Assembly (NCBI GenBank): GCA_015501605.1
Contig: JADNRZ010000002.1
Coordinates: forward strand, 2,882,817-2,946,816
From: Panaeolus papilionaceus
Taxonomy: Eukaryota; Basidiomycota; Agaricomycetes; Agaricales
Direction of reading: 5' to 3'
Length of the DNA: 64,000 nucleotides
In this document: positions 49,630 through 60,980 of the stretch, piece after piece
Layout of the letters: every line of letters begins with the position of its first letter
How positions within the stretch are numbered: the stretch's first letter is position 1
Notes under the pieces: generated by a model
Database searches by the model: none
Told to the model about the DNA's origin: nothing
What the model saw: the letters and a program-made list of their open reading frames with translations, nothing else
Translations under genes and position numbers: made by a program

Positions 49630-50993
49630 TCAGAGCTCAAGGCCATCCAGAGCAGGAATCGGGCGTTCAGCCTGTGGGGTAATACGAGCTCCATGACGAG
49701 CTTCTCCTGTTTCTTTGAAATCAACGATCGCAGACTGTACCGAATTATGAGTCCAAGCCTATCAAGAAAAAAAGAATCGACCACGTACATGAGCAGTGAT
49801 CCGGTTGTCCCACAAGACGACTGTGTTGGGGCGCCATTTAACGCGGGCTTGGTTGTCCGCACTCTTGTCAATATGATCATACAAGAACCTCAGGAGGTTT
49901 TCTAATATAAGAGAGGACATAAATAAAAGCAAGAGAAGTCAAGTCGGCTACAAGATGACCCACCGGATTCTTCTCGCTTGAGGCCCACAATTCTGCGCGT
50001 GAACTGCCTGTTGACGTAGAGGGCTTCCTCTCCCGTCACGGGGTGCCTCCTGACCACAGGGTGAACATGTTCAACTGGATCCCTTCTCACAATTCCTCCG
50101 CGGCGACCTGCCCTGGAGAACTCGGCCTGTTCAACACCGGAGTGGACGGCCTTAAGCGTGCGCAAGAAAGCGACGAATTGCGGGGAAAGTTTCTTCAGTG
50201 TTTGGATCTGAGATGTGAAGAGGGTGTCTCCTCCTGTCTGGGGTTGGGCGAGGAGGAAGAATGTAGTTAGGCCAGGTGGCTGGAGCTCGTATGAGACATC
50301 AGAGTGCCAGACGGTCGAAGTGATGGAATCATCGATCTCAAAGTTGTAAGTTGACTTCAAATCTCTAATCAATAAAGGGTCATGAGGGTGGTAGTATGAG
50401 TTGAGGTCAACATATTAGGAGAGGATCTTCGCACCTGTATACAAGGTGAAGTTCGGGGTATCCCATTGGATGTCCCGAGGTTGGGTGGACATGAAGGCTA
50501 CATAGAGAGGGCCGGTAAGCGTTCGAAATCGCACCAAATAAGCACACGAATATCCTCACCGTCCAAAGTGTCTTCCCCACTGAAGGTAAAATTCAGGGCC
50601 ACGATCAATGAAATCTTGTTGGTCGCGGAAGACCATAACACCCCTTCTGGCGACCTCGAGAGCGAGCTGGTCACGGGCGTCGCCATCCAGGGTAGCCAGA
50701 TTAATGCCTTGAACTTCAGTTCCAAGTGAAGGCGTGATCTCAGCGACTGAAGTGGCATTATCTAAAAAGGCGCGGGGATTGGGATGGGAAAGAGCACGAG
50801 AAGCGGGGTCAACATGCTCAAAGGGGGTCAGAGGTGGGTAATGGTCGGGAGAGAAGTGAGGAAGAAGATGGGCATAACGATAGTCGCTGTCGGTAGCGTT
50901 GTTCGAACCTGACGCAGCGGGAGAAGGACGAAGTGTGAGCTTTGCGACACCTTCAGTGGCGTTATCGACAGCTGTAGTGGTAGTGGTTGCCAT
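49630..50993 (-). CDS. TauD/TfdA-type 2-oxoglutarate dioxygenase (Jlp1-like)
   Basis: Fe(II)/2-oxoglutarate-dependent oxygenase of the taurine/alkyl-sulfonate group, which frees sulfite from sulfonates so they can serve as a sulfur source. From ATG 50993 the N-terminus is Thr/Ala-rich. Conserved blocks in order are YPPLTPFEHVDPASRAL, GTEVQGINLATLDGDARDQL, RRGVMVFRDQ, WGRHFGRLHVHPTSGHP, ELHLVYRD, the metal-binding STVWHSDVSYE (HxD), PGLTTFFLLAQPQTGGDT, VRRHPVTGEEALYVN, KWRPNTVVLWDNRITAHSA (distal His) and ARHGARITPQAERP with the oxoglutarate-binding Arg. Five exons. Substrate within the sulfonate/aryloxyalkanoate family cannot be decided by eye. The bZIP at 17-18 kb is of a type that includes sulfur regulators, but that link is speculative. 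Confidence 0.9.
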
Positions 50994-51896
50994 TTCAGTG
51001 AAAAGGGTTTGCTGACCGGTGGGTCGCCAGCGCATAGAGTTTTATGGCTCCCATAGACATAACAATGAGCTCGCAATAGAAGTATCGGAAAACGCCATCG
51101 GTAAGCATCCCGGCATAATTATGGGTCTTTCATGTCCCATGACGCAGTTAGTTGCTCGAGAATTGTTAAATTTAAGCTTTTCACGAGGTACATCCCAGAT
51201 AACAACTCCCGATCTGGGACCAGAATCCCGCAGTAAACAGCGCTCAGTCCTCTTGCATATCATTCCATTAGAGGTGCGAACTTTCCAGTGGAAAATAGAA
51301 ACAAGTAGACGAGAAATTCCCTTGGGTGGAACACAAATAGACGGCTGGCAGCATCCTCCTTGGGGCTCCTTCGACACGGTTAGGTTGCGCGTTTATTCGG
51401 CAGTGGATTTTCAGCATATTTCGGCGTAAGTCGCCTAGAAAACCTTGGAAGGGGGCTATTCTTGCGCGTTAATATCAAGTAACTCCATAGATTTAACCTA
51501 GTATTGACAGGAGTGTAAGCATTGAAATTGAGATAAGCAGACATCAGGACCGCGAAAGGATGAGGAATACAATTAGCTTCCCACGCCTCATGTCAAAGGC
51601 TGATGCCTAAATCGATAGGGCTATTGATCCTGTCCAATGCCTAACGCGTATGCAAGAAAGACTGTCTATTGCGCTTCCAGTTGCCATTTGAACGACATTT
51701 GGTTGTTCTTCAACAAGCCATATATAAATCTTGACACGTTTGGTAACCAACTGCAACTTGGAATTATATCCACGACCCTGTTGTTTAGAGCCAAATACAC
51801 CTAGTTCCTCAAGCAGAAAACCAGTGATGATAGTGTCTCCAGCTCAACGTCAACCATTTTCTCTTTTCACTCTGTGTGTTTGTCGCTCATACCCAG
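50994..51896. other. Intergenic upstream of the TauD-type gene
   Basis: About 0.9 kb. The first 200 bp upstream of the TauD-type start is its presumed promoter. Frames present on both strands show no domain. I see nothing else. Confidence 0.4.
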
Positions 51897-53683
51897 ATGA
51901 GTCTTGTGTATGGCGATATCAACCCTACTGCTTTCATTGCACCAATCTACATTGGTAGTACCGTTGCCTATATGTACGTTCCAGTACAGTATTGGGCCAT
52001 TGGTCCTGTGGTCATGGCTTAAGTATATCACGGTGTCAGGCTTCATGGCGCTTTCTGCTGTCAAGCCATATGGTATTTTCGCAACTTTAAAACAGATAGA
52101 TCATGCATGAAACTTCTGGTACTTTTTCAAACGACCTGATATCCTCCTAGTGTTAACGCCCCTCAGGTATCAGCCATTACTATTGCGAGTACTTGGCGAG
52201 TTGCAAACAAACTTCATCTCATACTGACACAAAAAGACATTGACAGATGCAGTCAATTAACTTTTGCCTTGTCGCATTTCAACTTCACTATTATCTCGTT
52301 GGAAGAGGGGTCGGCACGGATTGGACTAGATTTGTTACTTGTTTCCACTGGTGGGTGCAGCCCATTATTTAGATTGGAATTACAAAAACTCAACGGCATT
52401 GTAGGAGCTATATCGTAAGCCCTTGATGACTCGTTTTCTCTACTGACCTTACAACTAAACAACGGGCAGACTACGTGCATTACAACCGTGAGCCCGAAGC
52501 TTCTATAAAAGAACATGAATCTCAAGAATCACATTTGTTACAGGAAGCATGTTGCTTTCTTGTTGAAGGGTGAGTAATGATATAATTTGGTTTATTTAGG
52601 TCTTGAAGCAACGGGCGCTTATTGTGTATCCGCGGTGCAGGTTTTACCTTTATCGCATGCGCACTTGTGAGTGATGTCTGTATTCAATGTTGCTAATAAC
52701 TTTATCGACACTTTAAAAAGTCCTACGAAAAAAGAGCTTGATTTTTGCACCGGTGAGTGTCCTTGATTCTCTCACAGGAACACTGAGTCAATAAAACGCA
52801 AGATTGCAACATTTGCAATTGGATGGGGTGTGTCGGTATTTACATCTATGTGGCCTGCAAACGTATACTGATGGATGCTGTAGCGTTCACGATCTGTAAG
52901 TCAGCATACACTCTCCCGTCGAAAATTCCTATTTTTCATGCCTAGGCTAGACATGATCATACAAACGTAAGATTTGGCTTTGGTGTTGTCGTGTGGCTAT
53001 AACAGTTTGCTAATGTGAACAGTGCACGATATCCATGCGTTCCAGACGTAATTCGTAAGACCGTGGCCCCGTTAGTAGCTTCTTACGGCTGCAGAATCGT
53101 AACGGACGGTATCATTACATTGTCGATGACTTGCATGTTGCAAGCTCGCAAAACACTTGCCTCCTCTCGGTGCGTATTTCAGAAGTTTCAATCCTCCCAG
53201 TCACTCATATCTATATATTTTAGCGCCAACACCATGACGCTGCTTCGAAACCTCATGGTATGGTCTGTATCCACAGGGGCTATCATGTGGTAAGCATGTC
53301 AGAAATATTGGACTTGCATCAACTTGATAACGAGTCATTTGTCAGGGTTTCGACGATCGCATATATGATAACAGTGAGTTCAATGGACTTGCACTTTTAA
53401 CTCAGACTAATTCAAACGTGCTCAGTTCGTTACCATGCCGGAAAATACTGTTTGTCTGGCGGTTTACTTTATACGATCAGGGAGTACGAGCTTTTTGAGC
53501 CCTTGCCGCAGACGCTGTATGCTAATGTTAATGCCAGTATATACCAATGCTGTACTGGCAATGTGGGCGAACTCGTTGTCTTTGGTGGCCTTACTGACGA
53601 TTCATGGGATGTGTTATAAAGGCTTAATCACAGAGACAGATTTCGTGCTACGAGCAACGAAACAGTGCCTATGGACGACCTGA
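51897..53683 (+). pseudogene. DUF6534-type seven-helix fungal membrane protein, decayed
   Basis: DUF6534 proteins are a basidiomycete-expanded family of seven-helix membrane proteins of unknown role. An intact-looking start is seen: ATG 51897 with GDINPTAFIAPIYIGSTVAYM spliced (51974-52039 removed) to LHGAFCCQAIWYFRNFKTDR and SCMKLLVLF, matching the first helices. A later block reads LVAFQLHYYLVGRG. From 53090 on, YGCRIVTDGIITLSMTCMLQ, LLRNLMVWSVSTGAIMW, ITFVTMPENTVCLAVYF and VYTNAVLAMWANS match the last helices. Between about 52370 and 53050 no frame can be kept open by plausible introns, and a helix-like piece (SFYKRT, then ISRITFVTG) is cut by TGA. The final Asn-Ala-Arg block of the family is also not clean. 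I read it as a pseudogene; a heavily intron-split active gene is the alternative. Confidence 0.55.
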
Positions 53684-55181
53684 GCGCCTTCAAAGCCACG
53701 CGACAAGACGGATCAAAGGTGGCAGATGTAAGTCTCCCTTGTTTACATTGTTGGACGATCGATCTGATTTTGGCGATCTGCAAACAGCCTTTGGACGAGT
53801 GAAACACGGCCATTCGGTATCATGGATCGACAGATGCCAAGATTCTTCTGGTACACCACCATTAAGTCTTCGCAAGGTCATAAGCTTTGCGACGGGTCAA
53901 GGGACAAGTGGACTACCCCTTTTGATCTTCGCATACTTGACTCCACGCGGAACACGACATATTTCGTTATTAATGTTAACCAGAATTTAGCGCTGGGTAG
54001 TTTGAAACGTTTAAATTCTTTCATTCGTAATAAACTCTAATTTATGAGTCGAACTCGAAGGGCCCTTCTCTATCCATCTTTCGGCAAAGTTGACTGAGGT
54101 CGAGGCCAAGGACATCGACTGAAGACACTGCATTACCAACAGGGCTTCATATTTATGAAGGAGGTGAAACATATATAGGGCCAGAGAACGCTGCTCAACA
54201 GTGGTATGTGAGACCCTGTTTACAACAATGCTATGCAATGGAGGAGTTGAGAATGGTTGTAAGGGATCAAGCCGGTTCTGAATTGAAGAATGCAGAGGAA
54301 ACAGGGCAAGGGCGACGACGAACGAGATACTGTGTACATCGTTTTATTGTACACCTTCGGCTGGCTATTATGGGTACGCTATTGTGAGGGACGATGTCCG
54401 GTGTCGAGTAACTGCCGAGCAACTATAGCCATACAATAAAAGGTGGACATGAATCCAAGGAGAAAGAGGTAATCTATTTGTAGTTCTTTCTTATAGAATG
54501 CCGATATTACACCTTGACGGATTGCTAGCTATTGAAAGTCACAATTGAGGGCGGACTGACTCGAGTCTATCGAGGTTCGAGAAGGATATACAATCCCATG
54601 CATTGATTACCTAATGACATTTCTTTTTGTTCTCCACCATCAAAGTACTGATGGCGCATTACTTTATTTGGTTATAACTCCTTTTATAATCCAATTGAAC
54701 ACAATAAAGTGCTTTACTTACTCCCATGATACCCAGGAATCAGTAAATCATCAACACCATCCACGAATATTGAAAGTATTTTTCAATCCTTTTACTTTGG
54801 ATTTTATTTTATATTTTGAATCAAGTTCATTTCAACTCTTGTTCAACTTTGAATTTAGGTTTTTTTGTAAATGGATGGACCCTCAACGGACGCATAGGTT
54901 TGGTATTGAACCCTTAAATGAACATCTGACTTGAGGATTTTAAACTCTAGTGCCCACGGAAGGAACTGCTTGTCATTGGTCCTTATTGTCTAATTGTTTT
55001 CGGAAATTCATGGTCCTGCCTTCTATCTTACCCAACTCGGAGTTCAGCATGAATACTACCGCCACTTCAATCCCTCATAAACCTGCCCTTTCACAACTTT
55101 TCGTTATCCCGCCACCCCCCTTTGCGGTTCCTCACTCCACCTTTTCATCTATCCCTGTCTTCCCTTCCGCCGTTTCTAATA
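53684..55181. other. Gene-poor spacer before the OPT gene
   Basis: About 1.5 kb. Frames of 60-106 codons exist (for example near 54614-54934, very Phe/His-rich because of T-rich DNA) but none looks like protein. The last 200 bp is pyrimidine-rich and is the presumed OPT promoter and 5' UTR. Confidence 0.45.
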
Positions 55182-55289
55182 ATGGCATCTAACGACGAAG
55201 CCAGGCCTTACACTTCTTCAACTGACCATGTTCATAATGACACTGGTCTTCGAGCCCGAAAACTTGCCGATGTCCCAGTCGACGTCTAA
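55182..55289 (+). other. 35-codon open frame ending in TAA, in phase with the OPT reading frame
   Basis: ATG 55182 opens 35 codons (MASNDEARPYTSSTDHVHND onward, ending ADVPVDV) and then TAA at 55287-55289. The frame continues directly with EYY and a Met at 55299. It reads like the genuine cytosolic N-terminus of the transporter interrupted by one nonsense codon. It may instead act as an upstream open frame, or be trimmed by a 45-nt intron with a weak gtcttc donor and ctaag acceptor. Confidence 0.6.
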
Positions 55290-55298
55290 GAGTATTAT

Positions 55299-57959
55299 AT
55301 GGAGCATCTAAACGATCCCAACTATGATTTGAAATCACGTCCTCCTTCATTCGCCTCCGTTGAGGTCGGAGAGAAATCGTTCAAGAAGTCTCCATATGAT
55401 CACTCAGAGGTAGACGCAGAGTCTCAATTTGACTCCGATCGTTATTCGACAGATCGTGCAGAGTCAAGGAACTCGACTGCCATCGAGTTCGATGAGTGAG
55501 TACCACATCTCTAGCTTTTATCGCCATGTTCTCACTCTCTTTAAAGTGAATCGCCTTACCCCGAAGTCCGAGCTGCTGTTGCAAGCACCGACGACATCAA
55601 CATGCCCGTCAATACCATTCGAATGTGGTTTTTGGGCATTATCTTCGTCCTCCTTACGTCTGGGTTGAACCAGGTGTTCGCCATGCGCTGTATGCAAACT
55701 CGTCTCTATTTGATCTCCTCAATCTAATCCCCTTGCCAGATCCTTCCGTTTACATCACTGGTATCATAACCCAGCTTATTTGTCTTCCCCTTGGTCGTGG
55801 TTTGGCTCGCATCCTCCCCGAAACTCGCTACAAGACCTTCGGTTTCGTTTGGACCCTCAATCCTGGACCTTTCTCTGTCAAGGAGCATGTCTGCATTACC
55901 GTGATGGCCAATGTCGTTGTTGGAGGTGCTTATTCCACCGAAGTTATTCTGACTCAGAGGCTCTTCTATGGTCAGCCTACTCCAATGAGTTACCAGATCC
56001 TTTTGGCGCTCGGCACCCAGATATTTGGTTTCTCGTTAGGTGGCATTCTCCGCCAGTTTGTTGTCTGGCCTGCCAGCATGATCTGGCCAGGCGCCTTGGT
56101 TAACTCTGCCCTGTTCCACACCCTCCATAAAAATTACGGAAAAAGGGATCGAGGACACATGTCCCGCGAGCGCTTCTTCGTTATCGCCATGGTCGCCTCT
56201 TTTGTGTGGTATTGGTTCCCAGGGTACATCTTTACCGGTCTCAGCATGTTCAACTGGGTATGCTGGATCGTCCCAGAGAACGTCACCGTCAACGCCCTCT
56301 TTGGTACTGCTACCGGATTGGGGATGAGTATGCTTACATTCGATTGGACTATGATTGCCTTCATCGGCAGTCCCTTGGTCACTCCTGTGAGTTTTGGCTT
56401 GTATACTCTCGTTGTTTCTCCAACTCACCATCTTATGTAGTGGTGGTCTCAAATGAACACAGGAATCGCCTTTGTCATCATCTTCTGGTTCATCACTCCC
56501 ATCCTGTATTGTATGTATTGTAATCTCGTCTTCCGGGACCTTTGTTGAGCTAAACCCCCTTACAGTCACAAACGTCTGGAATTCCGCCTTCTTCCCCATA
56601 TCTTCTCGACTGTCTTGGGATAACACGGGTATGCCTTATCAGGGGAGAGCTATTATCACCGACGGAGTATTCGACCTCTCCAAATACACTGCCTATTCAC
56701 CTGTGTTTATGTCCGTCACCCTTGCTGTGGCATATGGTCTCTCATTCGCAAGTTTCCCCGCCATTTTTGTCCATACATTCTGTATGCCCCTTTCACATTG
56801 CTCATTGTATTTTCAACTAACCCTGATTTTCGTCTAGTGTGGTTCCGCAAAGACATCGTTCGTCGTTTCCGGAGTTCCCTGAAGGATGAGCAGGATATCC
56901 ATTCTCGTCTCATGCAGCGCTACAACGAAGTGCCAATGTGGTGGTACGGACTTGTTGCAATCATTTGCTTTGCTTTCACCTGCACCGCCGTCTCAATTGT
57001 GCCGACTCAGCTACCTATCTGGGCCGTCGTCATTGCCCTTGTCCTTGCTAGCATTTTGACCATTCCCCTTGCCATGCTGCAAGCCATCACCAATCAGCAA
57101 GTCCCAACCCAGGTGATGATGCAGCTCATCGCGGGCTATATGCTCCCAGGGCGTCCTTTTGCCAACACCATTTTCAAGACGATCGGATTCATTACCTCCA
57201 ACCAAGCCGTCAACTTCGCTGCCGATCTTAAGCTTGGCCATTACATGAAAATCCCCCCTAGAATCATGTTCACAATCCAAGTCGTTGCCGCCGTCATCGC
57301 TTGCATTTGGGTCACTGTCATCCAGGACTGGATGTTCAACAACATCGAGGATCTATGCACGCCTGATCAGAAGCAGGGCTTCATCTGCCCGGGCTCAACC
57401 TCTTTTGCAACTGCCTCTATCATCTGGGGAGGTGTCGGCCCTGCCCGCATTTTCAGCCCAGGCGCGCCTTACTCCGGCCTTCTTTGGATGTTCCTCATCG
57501 GTGCCGTTCTTCCCATCCCATTCTACCTCCTCGCTCGTCGTTATCCTCTCTCATTCTGGCGATATGTGAATATCCCCGTTTTCTTCGCTGGTCTTGCTGC
57601 CATGCCACCCGCGTCTGGTATCAACTACATTTCATGGGTTTTGACCGGCTTCATTTTCAACTACTGCGTTCGTCGCTGGAGGTTCAGGTGGTGGATGCGT
57701 AACAACTACATCCTCTCAGCTGCTCTGGACTCTGGCGCGGCAATTGGCATGATAGTTGTTTTCTTCGCTCTTGGTATCGCGAAAGGTGGTATCAATTTCG
57801 AATGGTGGGGCAATACGTGAGTCTCTCTGTGTTTTGGATTCTGTATACATGTTGCTAACCAATTCCACCCACAGTGTCTGGATGAACACCGCAGATGCCA
57901 TGGGAATACCATTCAAGAGTCTTCCAGAATCGGGATTCGTCGGTCCATCAACGTGGTAA
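55299..57959 (+). CDS. OPT-family oligopeptide transporter
   Basis: Proton-coupled plasma-membrane importer of tetra/pentapeptides or glutathione (OPT peptide-transporter clade). Read here from the Met after the early TAA. The acidic cytosolic N-terminus (EHLNDPNYDLKSRPPSFAS) is spliced to ESPYPEVRAAVASTDD. The first helix is MWFLGIIFVLLTSGLNQVF, followed across an intron by YPSVYITGIITQLICLPLG. Further signatures are TLNPGPFSVKEH (the NPG motif), FGFSLGGILRQFVVWPASMI-like helices, and the conserved loops KIPPRIMFTIQ, WGGVGPARIFSPGAPY and WRFRWWMRNNYILSAALDSG. About 12-14 helices are visible. The C-terminal exon after a gtgagt intron ends GFVGPSTW. Core is complete; only the extreme N-terminus is doubtful. 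Confidence 0.92.
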
Positions 57960-59115
57960 TACGACCTGTCCGATCGATATCTTGCTGTGCATGATATGAT
58001 ATGTTTTACGACCTTGGGCATTCACTTGTATCATTATTACTCTCGAGATACCACTTCATCAACATTTGCGCTTCACACCACATTCCTTTGTTTTTCACTT
58101 GTTTTTATTCCTTTTTGTACATTTTTTCGGCATCTTCAGCATCTTTTTTTACCAACGCATATCCCATATCAGTTCCATGTAACTACAATAACGACTCGAA
58201 TGACAAACGATACTTTAATGTGATTTTGTGCGCTAAAATGAACACCACACGCGATGTCAGGCAGAAGGTCGCGATGCCACTAGATCCCTCCTGGAAGCTA
58301 TTCAGTTGAATGTCATAGCTTGTGCATTTTTTGCGCATCGCAGCCAGAAGTCAATGTGCAAGAAAGCCATGCTCTGAATAGATTATGTTCTCCGTGATGG
58401 ATTGATGCATTGCACAGTCATGCAGCCTGTCCGTTCGGACATGTACCGATGAATATTATGAAGAAGCCGTCCAATTAGCATGGCATAGACATGCTTCAAG
58501 TGAAATCAGGTTCTGCGCTAAAGGGTGGCTTCTATTCGTAATTTCGAAGGGCGATGTGACGGATCTATTTTCGGCATTGATTAAGCTCGAGGACAGATAA
58601 ATTGCACATGATGAATGGTCGATACTTGTTGTCGGGATATTATGATTAATTGTTTCATATATGTACTTCAAAAGTGGGTTGATTGGAATGGTGAAAGGAG
58701 ACCAACATATAATAGGATAAGTAAGATACTCGGGAGGAACAAAGCGAGGAAGGGACAGGAACCATGATAGTGAAGTGTGGAACGAAGTGTGGGTCAGTAC
58801 CTGGAAAAATGTTGCAACATGAAAAAAAAACAGTAGAAACCAATGGGAATGTGACATATTGATACAGAGGAGTGCGGATATGGGATTGATAAAATAGTGC
58901 GTGTAGAATGCGATGAAAGGCTTGTGTGAGATAAGAATCGAGAAAGTGCATGAAAGCGAATGGAAGGCTAAAGATAATCTATCACCAAGGAGGAATATGG
59001 GTGAAGGGAAACCCTTATCACACTTGAGAAACGGAGAGAAAGGATCGTAATGTAGATGACAGGCGCGATTTTGGACACCCTTGGGTATATTGGAACAAAT
59101 GAATCATGATGCGGT
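57960..59115. other. Intergenic between convergent OPT and unknown gene
   Basis: About 1.15 kb between two stops. T-rich near 58070-58150 after OPT, consistent with a 3' UTR. Frames on the minus strand near 58456-58951 encode Phe/His/Ser-rich strings with no domain and are probably noise. Confidence 0.5.
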
Positions 59116-60078
59116 TCAATTATCCACTGGGCAACGCTTGAGCATGTCACGACGATAGCGATAGGAGAGCTCCTGAAAGTCGACAGGGATGGCCCGCTGC
59201 TGACTGTAAAACACGATGTAATTGATGGCGTTCTTGACCCGCTGGATGGAGGTAGAGATTTCGATACTCTCCCGCATTGCTTCGGATGTCTGTGAAAGGG
59301 CCCATTGAGAGTCAACCTGCTCCTTTGCGTCTAGCAGATGAATGGAAAGCATGTTGAGACGATGGAACTCTTCTTTTATTTCACTAGCCGATGTTGTGAT
59401 CTAGGGGGTGGAGTTGTTGTCGTCAGCTGCGGAGTCAGGGTCAAAATTATGTGGAGGACGCACCATTGGGTTGTTCAGTGGATCAGGTAGATCATCTAAA
59501 TCTCGAATGCTAAACAGCGGAGGGTCGCAATTACCAAACAGAACTTGCCCAGGAAGTGCTGGAAGTAACGTCGGAAGTGAAGGTATCGACGTCAGAATAT
59601 TTCGGTCATGGCAACCTCTGATTTTGCGCTGATCTCCATGCAGCCCGGATGCAGTGTCATGGGCAGGAGCGGAGGACAGTCGACGTGATGATGAATCACT
59701 GGTGGTACGACTAGAAGGAATCGGTCGGGAGTAAGGCTTATAGGCTCGAGACTTTCTCGTCCTAGGACCTGGGTTTTGAAACATTGCAGATTCAATACCG
59801 AGAAGCCACTTGCTGACTCGTCTGGTTAATTCTGCTTTTGAGAGTTCATACGGGTCTCTACACTCCTGTGGTGAAACGAGGTTGGTGACAAGCCATTGCT
59901 TTGGTGGTTGGTAGTGAATAGCGGGTAGCTGAATGTTTAAATAAGGACTGGCTTGAAAATAGGGGGTTGAAGCCTGAAGTTGAGAGGGAATGCGAGAGTA
60001 GGTAGTTGGGGGGAGGGTTTCCATCGTGTACCCTCTGAAAGGATGGGAGAAGGAGGAGAAGGGTGGAAGTGGGATCAA
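59116..60078 (-). CDS. Unknown basidiomycete-type protein
   Basis: I do not recognise it. Start is ATG 60078 or, more conservatively, 60024 (METLPPTTYSRIPSQLQ). The N-terminal half is Pro/Ser-rich with a conserved-looking block PKQWLVTNLVSPQECRDPYE then LSKAELTRRVSKWLLGIESA. The C-terminal half is helical, with EIKEEFHRLNMLSIHLLDAK and MRESIEISTSIQRVKNAINY. The two halves are in the same frame but separated by TAG; a 63-nt in-frame intron (59463-59401; donor ATG/gtgcgt, branch gctgac, acceptor ccccctag) removes it, so the TAG is the splice acceptor. The product is about 270-290 aa with no membrane segment or signal peptide. Confidence 0.6.
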
Positions 60079-60585
60079 AAACCTCCTTGCCTTGATTCAG
60101 TTTATGAGTCCCAAGTGGAGATCTTTTTTTGCACATCTGGCTCCATGCAGGGTAAAACGGCCCTTATTGCCCTGGCCCGAGGGGTGTATGTATGGTCGCT
60201 TCCATCACAGAATCGGAGTCCAGCCGGATTGTGAATTCCGGGGCAATGCATTCTTGAGCCAACCGCCGATGACCGTTGCAGTTGCGGTGCTGTGTCCAGA
60301 CTGGTAGGGGTTAAAGTCCGAGCCACTGCGCCAACACTGCGTCAGCGTGTCTCTCTCTCCTCAACCCCTGATATCCACTTGGCGTTCACTTATGACCATG
60401 TCTGCTTTCTGCACGGGGCTCAAGAGTTAGACAATTTGATTCTTGAGATATTTTCGAGCCGGTTACCACTTGAAAGAAACGCTGCCGGTATCATCAGCTG
60501 GTGCCAGTGGGATCGACATGCTACTTACTGATGCGGGCTTGATATTCATCGGTTGTATTGCTATCACCTGTAGCTACCACGTGTC
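60079..60585. other. Intergenic upstream of the unknown gene
   Basis: About 500 bp with the presumed promoter of the minus-strand gene. Small frames on the plus strand are not supported by any domain or splice logic. Confidence 0.4.
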
Positions 60586-60636
60586 CCCTCTAGTTAGAGG
60601 TGACCACCCATTGAGTGACCACCTCTAACTAGAGGG
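60586..60636. repeat. Perfect 17-bp inverted repeat with 17-nt loop
   Basis: Left arm CCCTCTAGTTAGAGGTG (60586-60602) and right arm CACCTCTAACTAGAGGG (60620-60636) are perfect reverse complements. The loop contains a second copy of GTGACCACC, which also overlaps the left arm, so a direct repeat sits inside the hairpin. It lies 345 bp beyond the 3' end of the transposase gene, so it may be a terminal or subterminal element of the transposon, or a rho-independent-like hairpin by chance. Nothing similar is seen elsewhere in the window. Confidence 0.85.
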
Positions 60637-60980
60637 TCCTAATATATATTATCGTTCTTTCTGGAAATGCTCTACGGGGGGTTCGAATACTTAGAAAATT
60701 TACTGTTTGTCCACCGGTAACTTAGGTGGCATGATCAGGGTGTTGTCCCACGGCTGCTCGTCACCATCAAAGGTCGTCGTCGTCGTTGATGGCGCTCCCT
60801 CCGCCATCAATCCCTTTATGGCAATTGATGGCCTTCATCATTTCAACATTTCTCATCATCATCGCGCACGACGAGCTCGTATTCTCTTAATAACTTGCTC
60901 AAATTAATCGTATAAGTTCAGGAAAAATTAATAATAATAAAATAGGATGAAATAAAATTATTTAAATATATGAACTGGGT
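60637..60980. other. Spacer between inverted repeat and KDZ gene
   Basis: Contains a second small perfect inverted repeat, TTGATGGCG / CGCCATCAA with a 7-nt loop, near 60786-60812, and several ATGG-type short repeats nearby. AT-rich just before the transposase stop (about 60905-60970). No gene. Confidence 0.5.

Noticed and set aside
17059..51000. bZIP gene and TauD-type gene as a sulfur-utilisation cluster
   Set aside because: They are over 30 kb apart with many unrelated genes between; a regulatory link is possible but not a cluster.
51036..51070. ATGGCTCCCAT upstream of the TauD-type gene, like a Cys3 site
   Set aside because: The half-sites are 11 bp apart in total, one base longer than the ATGRYRYCAT consensus; a single near-match is not enough.
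54614..54934. 106-codon open frame upstream of OPT
   Set aside because: Phe/His/Leu-rich product of T-rich DNA; no domain, no splice links.
60660..60700. GGTTCGAATAC, like a tRNA T-arm
   Set aside because: No matching acceptor stem, D-arm or anticodon arm upstream; only the T-loop string matches.
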